Shown here one piece after another: positions 1 through 8,900 of a stretch of DNA of 10,853 nt. Made by a program: the position numbers and the translations under genes. The stretch spans positions 1 through 10,853 of the forward strand of contig JAQVZK010000047.1 of assembly GCA_028708195.1 (NCBI GenBank). Reading direction: 5' to 3'. Positions within the stretch are counted from its first letter, which is position 1; every line of letters begins with the position of its first letter. This stretch comes from Desulfovibrio sp. (GTDB taxonomy: Bacteria > Desulfobacterota > Desulfovibrionia > Desulfovibrionales > Desulfovibrionaceae). The notes beneath the pieces are model-generated. The model saw nothing but the letters and a program-made list of their open reading frames with translations. It was not told where the DNA came from and ran no database searches.

Positions 1-141
1 ATTCTCGCACCCATGGGGCTTTCCGCTACTGAAGAAATCATGCACGAACTGGTCAGCCTGCCGATGTTTCCGCAGCTTGGCGAAGCCGAGGTTGCGCGGA
101 TTTGTGCGGCTGTGCGGGAATGGTGCGGGGCTGGCGCATAA
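1..141 (+). CDS. C-terminal end of a DegT/DnrJ/EryC1/StrS-type sugar aminotransferase (5' end outside window)
   Basis: An open frame runs from the first base to a TAA stop and gives 46 residues. It contains LVSLPMFPQLGEAEVARI followed by an amphipathic helix. The pattern 'LSLP-M/Y-P-xL-xxxxVxxI' closes most PLP-dependent sugar aminotransferases of the DegT/DnrJ/EryC1/StrS family, where the last helix packs against the core. Such enzymes transfer an amino group from glutamate to a keto-sugar nucleotide in the cytoplasm. The PLP lysine and active site lie outside the window, so the assignment rests only on the tail motif. The stop is 22 bases before the epimerase start on the same strand, consistent with one nucleotide-sugar operon. 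Which amino sugar is made cannot be told. Confidence 0.75.
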   Translation: MLAPMGLSATEEIMHELVSLPMFPQLGEAEVARICAAVREWCGAGA

Positions 142-163
142 AACAGGCACATAGGGAGTCGAT

Positions 164-1141
164 GTGATTTTTTCAGGAGCCAACGTTCTTATTACCGGGG
201 GGGCGGGCTTTATCGGCTCGAACTTGGCCCGGCGGCTTGTGGGTGCAGGGGCAACAGTAACTATCGCAGACAGCTTTATTCCAGAATATGGCGGCAATAT
301 GGCCAATCTGGAAGGTCTCCGTCATAAAATCTTTCTTAATATTACCGATGTACGCGACCCGCACGCCATGCGCCACCTGATTCAGGGGCAGGATTTTCTG
401 TTCAATCTGGCGGGGCAGACCAGTCATATGGACTCCATGGCCGATCCGTTTACCGACCTTGAAATCAATGCCAGAGCGCAGCTTTCCATTTTGGAGGCAT
501 GCCGCGTCCACAATCCAGATGTGAAAATCGTTTTTGCCGGAACCCGACAGATATACGGGCGCCCAGACTATCTGCCCGTGAATGAAAAGCACCCGGTCCG
601 CCCTGTGGATATCAACGGCATCCATAAAGTTGCGGGCGAGTGGTATCACTTGCTGTACAACAATGTTTACGGCCTACGCTCTTCTGTGCTGCGGCTGACC
701 AACACCTACGGACCGTGCATGCGCATCAAGGATGCCCGCCAAACCTTTGTGGGCATCTGGATTCGCCTGATTCTGGAAGGCAAGCCCTTTGAGGTCTGGG
801 GGGGCGAACAGCTACGCGACTTCACCTATGTGGACGACTGCGTGGATGCCCTGCTTTTGGCGGCCCAAAACCCCAAGGCAGACGGGAGCGCCTACAACCT
901 GGGCGGCGACAGCGTGGTGAGCCTGCGTGAGCTGGCTGAAACGCTCATTGCAGCGCATGGCGATGGCACCTGCGTTCTGCGAGAGTTCCAGGCGGAACGG
1001 AAAAAGATTGATATCGGCGACTATTATTCCGACGAAACACGCATCCGTAAAGAACTTGGCTGGAAGCCGAACGTGCCTCTGGCTGAAGGGCTGCAGCGCA
1101 CCCTTGCCTATTTTTCGCCCCAGTTGGAGCAGTACCTGTGA
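164..1141 (+). CDS. NAD-dependent epimerase/dehydratase (extended SDR), with Asn in place of the catalytic Tyr
   Basis: The gene encodes 325 residues, the usual length for extended short-chain dehydrogenases that act on nucleotide sugars. The start is GTG with AGGGAG six bases upstream; the overlapping ATG at 162 is followed at once by a stop. The Rossmann motif TGGAGFIGS (residues 11-19) and an acidic residue ending strand 2 (D36) point to NAD(H). Further family landmarks are NLAGQTSH (81-88), FAGTRQIYG (124-132), LRLTNTYGP (176-184) and RDFTYVDD (218-225). The expected YxxxK reads N151-G-I-H-K155, so Lys is kept but the proton-relay Tyr is Asn. This may indicate altered chemistry or an alternative acid/base. 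Relatives with DVNGINK at this site are familiar, so it may be a subfamily trait. Sitting between an aminotransferase and glycosyltransferases, the enzyme probably modifies a nucleotide-sugar donor; the substrate is unknown. Confidence 0.9.
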   Translation: MIFSGANVLITGGAGFIGSNLARRLVGAGATVTIADSFIPEYGGNMANLEGLRHKIFLNITDVRDPHAMRHLIQGQDFLFNLAGQTSHMDSMADPFTDLEINARAQLSILEACRVHNPDVKIVFAGTRQIYGRPDYLPVNEKHPVRPVDINGIHKVAGEWYHLLYNNVYGLRSSVLRLTNTYGPCMRIKDARQTFVGIWIRLILEGKPFEVWGGEQLRDFTYVDDCVDALLLAAQNPKADGSAYNLGGDSVVSLRELAETLIAAHGDGTCVLREFQAERKKIDIGDYYSDETRIRKELGWKPNVPLAEGLQRTLAYFSPQLEQYL

Positions 1142-2127
1142 GCGTTCGTCATTTCTGCACCTACTTTGACCACAACTATCTGCCGCGCGGCATGGTCATG
1201 CTGGAAAGCCTGCGTGAACATTGCCCTCACGCGCATGTGCATGTCCTCTGCCTTTCCGACCAGTGCCATGCGGCGCTGACAAGTCTTGCCTATCCGCACG
1301 TTTCCTTGATCCGGCTGGCCGACCTGGAAGCGGCGGACCCGGAACTGGCCGCAACCCGCTCCACGCGCAGCCTTATTGAATATTACTTCACCATCACGCC
1401 CTGCCTGCCGTGGTACCTGCTCACACGGAACAAGCCCCTTGAAGAAGTCACCTACCTTGATGCGGATATGATGTTTTTTTCATCGCCTGAACCAATTTTT
1501 GAAGAAGCGCAAGATGCCTCGGTCATCATTACGCCGCACAGGTTTGCTGCGCACCTGACAGACTTGGTAAAATACGGCATCTATAATGTAAGCTGGATGA
1601 CTTTTCGCAATACTGCTGAGGGGTTAAAGTGCCTTTCCTGGTATCGCAATGCCTGCTTCGACTGGTGCAAGGATGAGCTGGAAGAGGACCGCTTTGCGGA
1701 CCAAAAATATCTGGACGCCTTTCCACAGCGTTTTACCGGAGTTCATGCCATGCAACATCAGGGTGGCGGCGTTGCCCCCTGGAACCTTGCGAATGCCACT
1801 GTTGCGTTGGCAGGCAACACAGTAACTGTTAACGGCGAAACACTGATCTTTTATCACGCACAAGGCTTCAAAAACATTTGCGGGCCGTTCTATTCTTCTG
1901 GATTGCTCAATTTTTGCAGCACATTGAGCTGTGCCGCCAGAGAATACATTGTTAAGCCATATGCAAAGCAGTATGCTTTGACGGTACAGACAGCAAAAAA
2001 TAGTACCGGTGCCAGTTCTTTTGCGGGTATTCGGCAGGAGCAAGCACACACACATATGTTCTTGCGTTGCTGCAAAAACATTCTCCGCGAATGGAAACGG
2101 CAATCCTTGGTGGTATGCTGGTCATGA
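1138..2127 (+). CDS. GT8-like glycosyltransferase (GT-A fold, DxD motif)
   Basis: This is a 329-residue protein. It begins FCTYFDHNYLPRG (6-18), typical of a group of GT-A glycosyltransferases related to family GT8. YLDADMMFFSSPEPIFEE (106-123) carries the metal/nucleotide-binding DxD as D108-A-D110. Conserved blocks follow: IITPHRF (130-136), YGIYNVSWMTFR (146-157), FADQKYLDAFP (186-196) and APWNL (213-217). The His of FYHAQGFK (H240) is probably the C-terminal metal ligand. These match a cytoplasmic transferase using a nucleotide-sugar donor. Roughly the last 70 residues (from 260) are basic, Cys-containing and not recognised; they may bind membrane or be lineage-specific. The GTG start overlaps the epimerase stop by 4 bases, with GGAG at 1126-1129, so coupled translation is likely. 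Donor and acceptor sugars are unknown. Confidence 0.85.
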   Translation: MSVRHFCTYFDHNYLPRGMVMLESLREHCPHAHVHVLCLSDQCHAALTSLAYPHVSLIRLADLEAADPELAATRSTRSLIEYYFTITPCLPWYLLTRNKPLEEVTYLDADMMFFSSPEPIFEEAQDASVIITPHRFAAHLTDLVKYGIYNVSWMTFRNTAEGLKCLSWYRNACFDWCKDELEEDRFADQKYLDAFPQRFTGVHAMQHQGGGVAPWNLANATVALAGNTVTVNGETLIFYHAQGFKNICGPFYSSGLLNFCSTLSCAAREYIVKPYAKQYALTVQTAKNSTGASSFAGIRQEQAHTHMFLRCCKNILREWKRQSLVVCWS

Positions 2128-2963
2128 CCCCTTTCTTCACCATCATCACCGCCACCTACAATGCCGCCGCCACACTGCCGCGCCTGCTGGAATCTTTGGC
2201 CGCGCAGACCTGCCGGGACTTTGAGCTTGTCATTCAAGACGGCGCGTCCACAGACGATACCGTTGCAGTGGCAGAAAGCTATCGCCACAGGCTCCCCTCT
2301 CTGTCGCTCGCCAGCGAACCGGACACGGGCATCTATGACGCCTGGAACAGGGCCCTTCCGCGTGTGCGCGGCGAATGGGTGCTGTTTCTGGGGGCAGATG
2401 ATGCGTTGGTTGCCTGTGACACGCTGGAGCAGTGCCATGCGGCCTTGTGCAACGCACCTGCAACAGCCTCCTACGCCGGAGGGGGGGTCGACCTTGTAGG
2501 CCATGATGGTATGGTTGTTGCGTACGTTCCCTACCTGCCAGGCAGTGCAGATGAGCGCATGCGGGGGGCCATGCCCTTCCCCCATCAGGGGCTCTGGCAT
2601 CGCCGCACACTGTTCAGCAAGCACCGCTTTGACACTACATTGCGTATCGCGGCGGACTATGATCTGGTATGCCGCACCTGGACAAGCGAAAACGGTGCTA
2701 CCGTCCTTCCCTTCGCCGTAACCCGAATGCAGCGGGGAGGAATTTCCGACTCTCCACAACATGTACTGCGTGTTCGGTGGGAAAACGCGAAAGTTGCCGC
2801 TCGTTATTTTCCCGGCATCTGGACGTTTTCTCTTTTTATAGGCCTGCTGAAAGGCTGCCTTCTTTGGACAGTATGTAGAATTGTAGGGCCGCGAAACGCT
2901 CCTGGATTCCTTGATACAATCAGACGCTGGCGCGGCCTGCCGCCCGCCTGGACCGGCCTATGA
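2124..2963 (+). CDS. Family 2 glycosyltransferase (WcaA-like)
   Basis: The chosen start is the ATG that overlaps the previous stop (ATGA). It gives 279 residues and begins MTPFFTIITATYNAA, the standard N-terminus of this group. In-frame starts at 2067, 2091 and 2115 would only add an unconserved extension inside the preceding gene. The GT-A core shows ITATYN (8-13), QDGASTDDT (38-46) for nucleotide binding, EPDTGIYDAWNR (65-76) and the DxD-equivalent LGADD (89-93). The acceptor half has the HQGLWHRRTLF and IAADYDLVCR blocks typical of GT2 enzymes. Around residues 230-250 a hydrophobic stretch (FSLFIGLLKGCLLW) may contact the inner membrane. The role is probably one glycosidic bond in a surface glycan built on a lipid carrier or lipid A-core; the linkage cannot be predicted. 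The Shine-Dalgarno is weak, fitting coupled translation. Confidence 0.88.
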   Translation: MTPFFTIITATYNAAATLPRLLESLAAQTCRDFELVIQDGASTDDTVAVAESYRHRLPSLSLASEPDTGIYDAWNRALPRVRGEWVLFLGADDALVACDTLEQCHAALCNAPATASYAGGGVDLVGHDGMVVAYVPYLPGSADERMRGAMPFPHQGLWHRRTLFSKHRFDTTLRIAADYDLVCRTWTSENGATVLPFAVTRMQRGGISDSPQHVLRVRWENAKVAARYFPGIWTFSLFIGLLKGCLLWTVCRIVGPRNAPGFLDTIRRWRGLPPAWTGL

Positions 2964-3811
2964 ACAATGCTTCCTGTGTTTCCGTCGTCATCCCCTGTTA
3001 TAATGATGGGCAGTATTTGCTGGAAGCTGTAAATGCGGCCCAAGCCCAGACGCATCCCTCAACTGAAATTATCGTTGTGGATGACCACTCCACCGATCCG
3101 CAGACATTGGCTGTGTATGAACGGTTACGAAGCCAGGGCATAGCTGTTCTACAGACGCCCCCTGGCAAAAAAGGGCCTTCGGCTGCGCGCAATGCAGGCA
3201 TTGCTGCCGCTACTGGCAACTATATTCTCCCCCTGGACGCCGATGACACCATCGCTCCTTCATATATCAGCAAGGCGGCTGCGGTTCTGGATGCGAACCC
3301 GGCTGTGGGCATATGTTATTGCCACGCCCGCCTCTTCGGGCTGAAATCCGGCCCTTGGGAATTGCCACCCTACAGTTTTGAAGAACTTCTTTGCGGCAAT
3401 ATGATCTTTGCAACGGCCCTGTTTCGCAAATCCGATTGGATCAGGGTTGGCGGCTATGACGAAACCCTGACTCTGGGTCTTGAAGATTATGCCTTCTGGC
3501 TACGCCTTACAGATCAAGGTGCGCAGGTACAGCAATTAAAGGAAGAATTGTTTTTTTATCGTATAAAAAGCGGGTCGCGCACAGCGCAACTTGCTCCAGA
3601 GAACAGACATGTCCGTGCTCTTGCAATGGTGCATGACGCCTGTGCGGATATTTTTGCCCGGCATTCAGGCGTGCTGCTGCAAAAAATCGCCGTCCTGCAG
3701 AATGACCGTGCCCGTCAGGAATGCCTTTTTAGCTGGAAAGCGTGCACGCCGCTATTCCGCTTGGAATGGTCTTTACGCCAGCGTATTAAAAAAATTTTAG
3801 GGCGGTGCTGA
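2960..3811 (+). CDS. Family 2 glycosyltransferase
   Basis: This 283-residue GT2 enzyme has an ATG overlapping the previous stop by 4 bases (ATGA) and no strong Shine-Dalgarno, so reinitiation by the upstream ribosome is likely. VSVVIPCYNDGQYLLEAV (7-24) is the first strand and helix of the GT-A fold. VVDDHSTD (39-46) binds the nucleotide, GPSAARNAG (72-80) is the usual conserved loop, and LDADD (92-96) is the DxD metal site. GGYDETLTLGLEDYAFWLR (164-182) holds the ED pair expected to supply the catalytic base (E175/D176). After about residue 200 the protein is basic and unconserved and ends in RIKKILGRC. It should act at the cytoplasmic side of the inner membrane in the same assembly line as its neighbours; donor and acceptor are unknown. 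Confidence 0.88.
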   Translation: MNNASCVSVVIPCYNDGQYLLEAVNAAQAQTHPSTEIIVVDDHSTDPQTLAVYERLRSQGIAVLQTPPGKKGPSAARNAGIAAATGNYILPLDADDTIAPSYISKAAAVLDANPAVGICYCHARLFGLKSGPWELPPYSFEELLCGNMIFATALFRKSDWIRVGGYDETLTLGLEDYAFWLRLTDQGAQVQQLKEELFFYRIKSGSRTAQLAPENRHVRALAMVHDACADIFARHSGVLLQKIAVLQNDRARQECLFSWKACTPLFRLEWSLRQRIKKILGRC

Positions 3812-4851
3812 TGCCCACGCCCTGTACCGCCGAACATTGCGCCGTGATTCTGCTGAATCACCGCAACGCTCCCGACACCGTCGCCTGCCTGCGCGCCTTG
3901 GCGGCCATGTCCCCGCAACCTGGAATGATCATTGTAGTTGACAACAACTCCAGCGATGACTCCGTGGAGCGGATTATGAGGGAGTGGAGCGCTTTCACCT
4001 CTCCCCTGCTTGTGCGGCAAGAGAAAGGTTGTATTCCTGTTGCGCCAGCTGGCGTGCGGCACATTCTTCTTTCGCGCTCGGTCAACGACGGTTTTTCTGC
4101 CGGCAACAACGCTGGTATCCGACTGGCCCTGCAAGACAAGGGCTGCAAGGCCGTCTGGCTGCTCAACAACGACACCGCACCGGAACCTGAGGCTTTGAAT
4201 GCTCTATGCCTGCGCATGTCCAAAGAGACACCTCCAGGCATTGTAGGCTCGACCCTTGTCTATGCGCATAACAGGGGCATAGTGCAAACCTTGGCCGGTG
4301 GTAAATTGAACAATCTGCTGGGCACAACGAGCTCCTTTGGCGGCGGCATGGGGATTGGGGAAGCACTACGCCAATGGCCCAAAAACCTTGTGGAACAACA
4401 ACTTGACGACATCATCGGCGCGTCCATGTTCATTCGGCGTACAGTACTAGAGCAAACAGGGTATCTGGATGAAGCCTTTTTTCTCTACGGTGAAGAAACG
4501 GAGTTTTGCATTCGGGTGCGCAAAGCGGGCTTCAATTTTGCCTGGGCCCCCGATAGCATAGTATATCACAAAGAAGGCGGCAGCACTGGGGCTGAGAGCG
4601 CTGCCGAAGGCAGAAAATTCAGTCGTCCCGCGTGGGTGGACTACCTCGGTCTGCGCAACCGCGTGTATATGATGCGCAAGCATTATCCTTGGGCGTTGCC
4701 CCTGGTTTTACTGAGCTATCTTGGCGTCATGCTTAATCGTGTCCGACGGGGTCAGGCGGATCGCATCCCGCTGGTCTGCCGTGCTGCGTGGGATGGATTG
4801 CGCGGCCGCATGGGCAAACCGGACCACCTTTTCCCTGCCTTGCGGGACTGA
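3811..4851 (+). CDS. Family 2 glycosyltransferase (WbbL/rhamnosyltransferase-like, COG1216 type)
   Basis: The protein has 346 residues from the ATG that shares one base with the preceding TGA (TGATG). AGGG at 3799-3802 is eight bases upstream, and an in-frame GTG at 3805 would add two residues. The layout is that of COG1216 transferases, often called rhamnosyltransferases: AVILLNHRN (11-19), VVDNNSSDDS (42-51), NDGFSAGNNAGIR (92-104), and WLLNNDTAPEPEAL (116-129) with NND in the DxD position. Also present are IIGASMFIRR (201-210) and GYLDEAFFLYGEETEFCIRV (217-236), whose acidic pair is the likely catalytic base, followed by VYHKEGGSTG. A hydrophobic segment near residues 290-310 (WALPLVLLSYLGVML) may anchor it to the membrane. 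WbbL-like enzymes add rhamnose early in O-antigen synthesis, but rhamnose specificity is only an inference from similarity. Confidence 0.87.
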   Translation: MPTPCTAEHCAVILLNHRNAPDTVACLRALAAMSPQPGMIIVVDNNSSDDSVERIMREWSAFTSPLLVRQEKGCIPVAPAGVRHILLSRSVNDGFSAGNNAGIRLALQDKGCKAVWLLNNDTAPEPEALNALCLRMSKETPPGIVGSTLVYAHNRGIVQTLAGGKLNNLLGTTSSFGGGMGIGEALRQWPKNLVEQQLDDIIGASMFIRRTVLEQTGYLDEAFFLYGEETEFCIRVRKAGFNFAWAPDSIVYHKEGGSTGAESAAEGRKFSRPAWVDYLGLRNRVYMMRKHYPWALPLVLLSYLGVMLNRVRRGQADRIPLVCRAAWDGLRGRMGKPDHLFPALRD

Positions 4852-4852
4852 C

Positions 4853-5932
4853 ATGAAAACTCTGGCCATTGATTGTCGCATGGCCCGCATGTCGGGTATC
4901 GGGGTTTACCTGCGCAACCTTGCGCCCCTCTGCATGGGCTTGCTGGCCGGCAGCGTCAAATTTCGTCTGCTGGGGTATGACGGGGCATTCCGTGTGCCCA
5001 AAGGCCCTTCATGGGAAGCCGCCCCCTTTGACGCCCCCATTTACAGCATTGCAGAGCAATATCGTATGCCGCCCTTGCTGCGCGGCAAAGATGCCCTGTG
5101 GCTGCCGCATTACCCTGTGCCGCTGGTGGCGCGCACACCTCTGGTGGCAACCATACACGATGTGGCCCATCTGGCCCTGCCGGATTTATTCACTGGCGTT
5201 CAAAAGGTCTATGCCCGCCTCATGTTTCAGGCTGTGCGACGCAAGGCGGCAGAACTGCTTTTTGTTTCAGAATTCTCACGGCAGGAATTTTTGCGCCGGG
5301 TCGGCGCTCCGAGGGGAGGCATGACCGTCACGCACAACGGGGTAGACCAAGATTGGTTCAAGCTTCCTCTCGCGCATGAGCCTGCCCGCCCCCCATATTT
5401 TTTAGCAATCGGCAACATCAAACCGCACAAAAATATTCATCTGCTGTGTCAGACCTTTGCCCATATTGCAGAGCAATGTGATGCGGACCTCGTGCTGGCG
5501 GGCGAATACAGCGGATTTCGCAGTGCGGAGGCTTCCACGGAAATACTGGCTGCCATTTGCCCTGGCCGCATTAAATTCACCGGACCTGTAGAACAAGAGG
5601 AACTGGTTCGTCTCATGTGCGGCGCAACAGCCCTGGTTTTCCCTTCGCGCTATGAAGGCTTCGGCTTGCCTCCTCTTGAGGCGCTTGCTGCCGGCGTTCC
5701 AGTGATAGCGTCCAATATTCCTCCTGTGCGCGAAGTGTGCGGCGAGCATGCCCGGTACTTCTCGCCAGACAGTGAAGAACAACTGGCACAAGCCATGCTG
5801 GAAACGCTGGCCTTTTCCCCACAGGATCGACGCCAGCGCGGTGAAGCCGGGCGGGCGCACGCCCGACAGTTTTCTTGGGTGCATACTGCGGAAACAACGG
5901 CGCAGGTATTGAAAAAAGCGTTGGAGGCGTAG
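4853..5932 (+). CDS. Family 4 glycosyltransferase (GT-B fold, mannosyltransferase-like)
   Basis: The start is the ATG one base after the previous TGA, with GCGGGA close upstream, giving 359 residues. MKTLAIDCRMARMSGIGVY is a standard GT4 N-terminus with the acceptor-side SGIGVY loop. A longer in-frame reading from 4721 lies inside the preceding gene and adds nothing conserved. The C-terminal Rossmann domain has AIGNIKPHKN (185-194), where K193 should contact the donor phosphate. It also has the EX7E signature in PSRYEGFGLPPLEALAAGVPV, with E268 and E276. No metal site is expected in a GT-B enzyme. The best-known relatives are mannosyltransferases of O-antigen and mycobacterial glycan pathways (WbpY/mtfB-like), but donor prediction from motifs is unreliable. 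It is the last gene of the tightly packed cluster, and no convincing terminator follows before the SNF2 gene. Confidence 0.9.
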   Translation: MKTLAIDCRMARMSGIGVYLRNLAPLCMGLLAGSVKFRLLGYDGAFRVPKGPSWEAAPFDAPIYSIAEQYRMPPLLRGKDALWLPHYPVPLVARTPLVATIHDVAHLALPDLFTGVQKVYARLMFQAVRRKAAELLFVSEFSRQEFLRRVGAPRGGMTVTHNGVDQDWFKLPLAHEPARPPYFLAIGNIKPHKNIHLLCQTFAHIAEQCDADLVLAGEYSGFRSAEASTEILAAICPGRIKFTGPVEQEELVRLMCGATALVFPSRYEGFGLPPLEALAAGVPVIASNIPPVREVCGEHARYFSPDSEEQLAQAMLETLAFSPQDRRQRGEAGRAHARQFSWVHTAETTAQVLKKALEA

Positions 5933-5964
5933 CTTTTTCGCCCATAAGCAAGAGGTAAAAGCCA

Positions 5965-8900
5965 GTGATGATCCTCCACGCCACGCAGACGGAGATGGGA
6001 TTTCTGCTTTGGGGCGAGAGTCCGTCAGCCTCTTCTCTGCCTTCCGTACCTTCTGCTGCTGCTTCTGCTGCCTCGGAGGACACAGCCCCGGCACTCTCCC
6101 CGAAACGCGCAGCAAAAACAAAAGCCGCAAGCCCCGCCCCTTCTCCCTTTAACGCTGGGCAGGCCGCTCTGGATGCAGTTCTTGCTGAACACCTCGGCCT
6201 TTCGCCGGGCGGGGCAAGGCCGCTTGAGGCCATCGCCTGGCTGCCGTCCTCAAAATCCGGCCCTGTGCCGTCGAGTCGGCTCCTCCACGATGTGGAGTAC
6301 ACCAGCAAAACAATACATCTGCTGCCCTGGCGCGTTTCAGCCACACTGCTTGATGCCCAGGAAGCCGTAACTGCTCTGGCAAACTGCACAGGCAAGCAAA
6401 CTCTCGCCCGTGGCGTTTTTTTGGGTCATGACCTTGCCTATTGGGCTGAAATGTTCAGATTTGCCGGAGCGCTGGTTGCCAGGCAGCAATATCTGCCCGG
6501 CGTGCGGGTAATCGGCGGTCATTGCCATTCCGTATGGGAACCGGTGATTACCGCGGAGGAACAGGCGCGCTTTACTGCTTTTGCCGCCGCCATGCCCCCA
6601 TCGGCCAGAGCCTTGACCAAGGCTGACGGCAAAGCACCGCCTTCCACCGCCGCCGCTTCTGTTCTGCGCGCTTTTCTGACGGACATGGTTGACGCCCTTG
6701 TCCGCTCCGCCATGCCGCAAGCAACGGCGGGGAAAAATGGCCAAGCCCGCACTTCCAGCACATTACGAGTACCACGGACGCAGCCCGCTGTGGAGAGCGC
6801 GCATGACGCCTGGCTGGCCGCCCTGCGCTCGCCAGATGGGCGCATAGACTGGCCGAAGAAAGATGTAACAGATCTAAAAAACACCCTTACTCGCTGGAAG
6901 CGCCCCATAACAGTGCTGTCCAAATCCCCGGTGCGGCTCTGCTTCAGACTTGAAGAGCCCACAGCCGGTGATGCGTCCTTGGACAGTGCCCTTCCTTTCC
7001 CTCCGGCGGAGGACGATTCTGCCTGGCGGGTTTCCTATCTTCTGCATCCGCACGATGACCACAGCCTCCTGCTCCCCATACAGGATCTCTGGTCAGGCCC
7101 AAAAAAGCGCGCTTCGGTATTGAAGCACCTGGGTACGGATGCCAGGGAATATGTGCTTTCGGCGCTCGGTCAGGCTTCCGGCATTGCGCCGGAGATTGAG
7201 GCCAGCCTCAAGGATGCCGCGCCCCAGGGCTACAGTCTGGACGTTCAGGGCGCACACCGTTTTCTGACACATACCTCTCTTGCTCTGGGGCAGGCCGGGT
7301 TCGGGGTCATGCTGCCTTCGTGGTGGACCAACAAAGGCGCGAAGCTCCGGCCGGTCATTCAGGCCAGGGTGGCGTCCCCCAAACTCCGCTCTTCAAGCGG
7401 TCTTTCCCTTGATAGCATTGTGGAATTCGACTGGCAGGCTTCTCTTGGTGGGGAGCCTATAACGCATAAAGAGCTTCTGGCTCTGGCCCGGCTCAAGGTT
7501 CCTCTGGTGCAGGTGCGGGGGCAATGGGTGGAGGTCAATGCGCAGGAAATTCTGGCCGCTGCTGATTTCTGGAAGAAAAACAACAAAAATACCGCTCCGG
7601 CCCGGGATATTCTCCGCATGGCCCTTGACGGTGAGGACGCCCCCCACGGTTTTACCTTTGGCGGTGTGCAGAGTGCGGGCTGGCTCAGCGAGTTGCTCGA
7701 CCAGTTGGAGGGCCGCACGGCCTGCGCGGAGTTGCCGCCCCCGGCGGAATTTGGCGGCACACTGCGGCCCTATCAGACGCGGGGATTTTCCTGGCTCGCC
7801 TTTTTGCAGCAATGGGGCCTTGGAGCCTGCCTTGCCGATGACATGGGCCTGGGAAAAACCATCCAGACCCTGGCCCTGCTGCAAAGATTATGGTCTTCCG
7901 GCAAAAAGATGCCCAGCCTGCTCATCTGCCCCACATCGGTGGTCAACAACTGGGCCAGAGAAGCGGAAAAATTCACCCCCGAACTGCCGGTCATGATCCA
8001 CCACGGGCTTGACCGCAAGAAAGGAGCGGCCTTCCGGCGGCTCGCGTCCGCGCAGGCGCTGGTCATTTCAAGCTATGGGCTTCTTCAGAGAGATATGGCG
8101 GTACTGAAAGATATTTCCTGGGGCGGCGTCATTCTGGATGAAGCGCAAAACATCAAAAACCCCGAAACAAAACAGGCCAAGGCTGCTCGGGCCATCCCGG
8201 CGGCATACCGCATAGCCCTGACAGGAACGCCGGTAGAAAACAACGTCGGCGACCTGTGGTCTCTTATGGATTTTCTCAATCCGGGTTTTCTGGGCAGCCA
8301 GCAAGAATTTCGCAAGCGTTTCTTCATGCCCATCCAGACCGGGCGCGATCCCGAGGCTGCCACACGACTGAAGCGCCTTACCGCGCCCTTCCTCCTGCGC
8401 CGCCTCAAGACAGACACGTCCATTATTTCCGACCTCCCCGACAAGGTGGAAATGAAGGAATTTTGCCCGCTGACCAAGGAGCAGGCTTCGCTGTACGCCG
8501 CTGTGCTTGAAGACCTGAACCGCACATTATACGAGGTGGACGGTATTCAGCGCAAGGGCATTATTCTTGCGACCCTGTCCCGGCTCAAGCAGGTGTGCAA
8601 TCATCCCGCCCACTTCCTTGGCGACAACTCGGCCATAGACGGACGCTCGGGCAAGCTTGCCCGCCTCGCCGAAATGCTGGAAGAAATTCTGCCCGTGGGC
8701 GACAAGGCCCTGATATTCACCCAGTTCAAAGAGATGGGCCATATACTCAAAGGGCATTTGCAGGACACCCTCGGCAGGGAGGTGCTTTTTCTGCACGGCG
8801 GCGTGGCACGAAAGGCGCGCGACCGGATGATTGAGCGCTTTCAGGGTGATGCCCAGGCCCCGCCGATTTTTATTCTTTCGCTCAAGGCAGGCTCTACGGG

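Noticed and set aside
1890-2762. Long minus-strand open frame (290 codons)
   Set aside because: It is antisense to two glycosyltransferase genes with clear motifs, has no ribosome site, and its translation resembles no family. It is a shadow of GC-rich third positions.
5933-5964. Terminator or promoter between the GT4 and SNF2 genes
   Set aside because: The 32-base gap has only a short T-run (CTTTTTC) without a preceding stem and no convincing promoter boxes, so the SNF2 gene may be read through from the glycan operon.
5402-6395. Two long overlapping minus-strand open frames (242 and 260 codons)
   Set aside because: They overlap each other in different frames and lie antisense to the GT4 and SNF2 genes; the composition is an artefact of the complementary strand.
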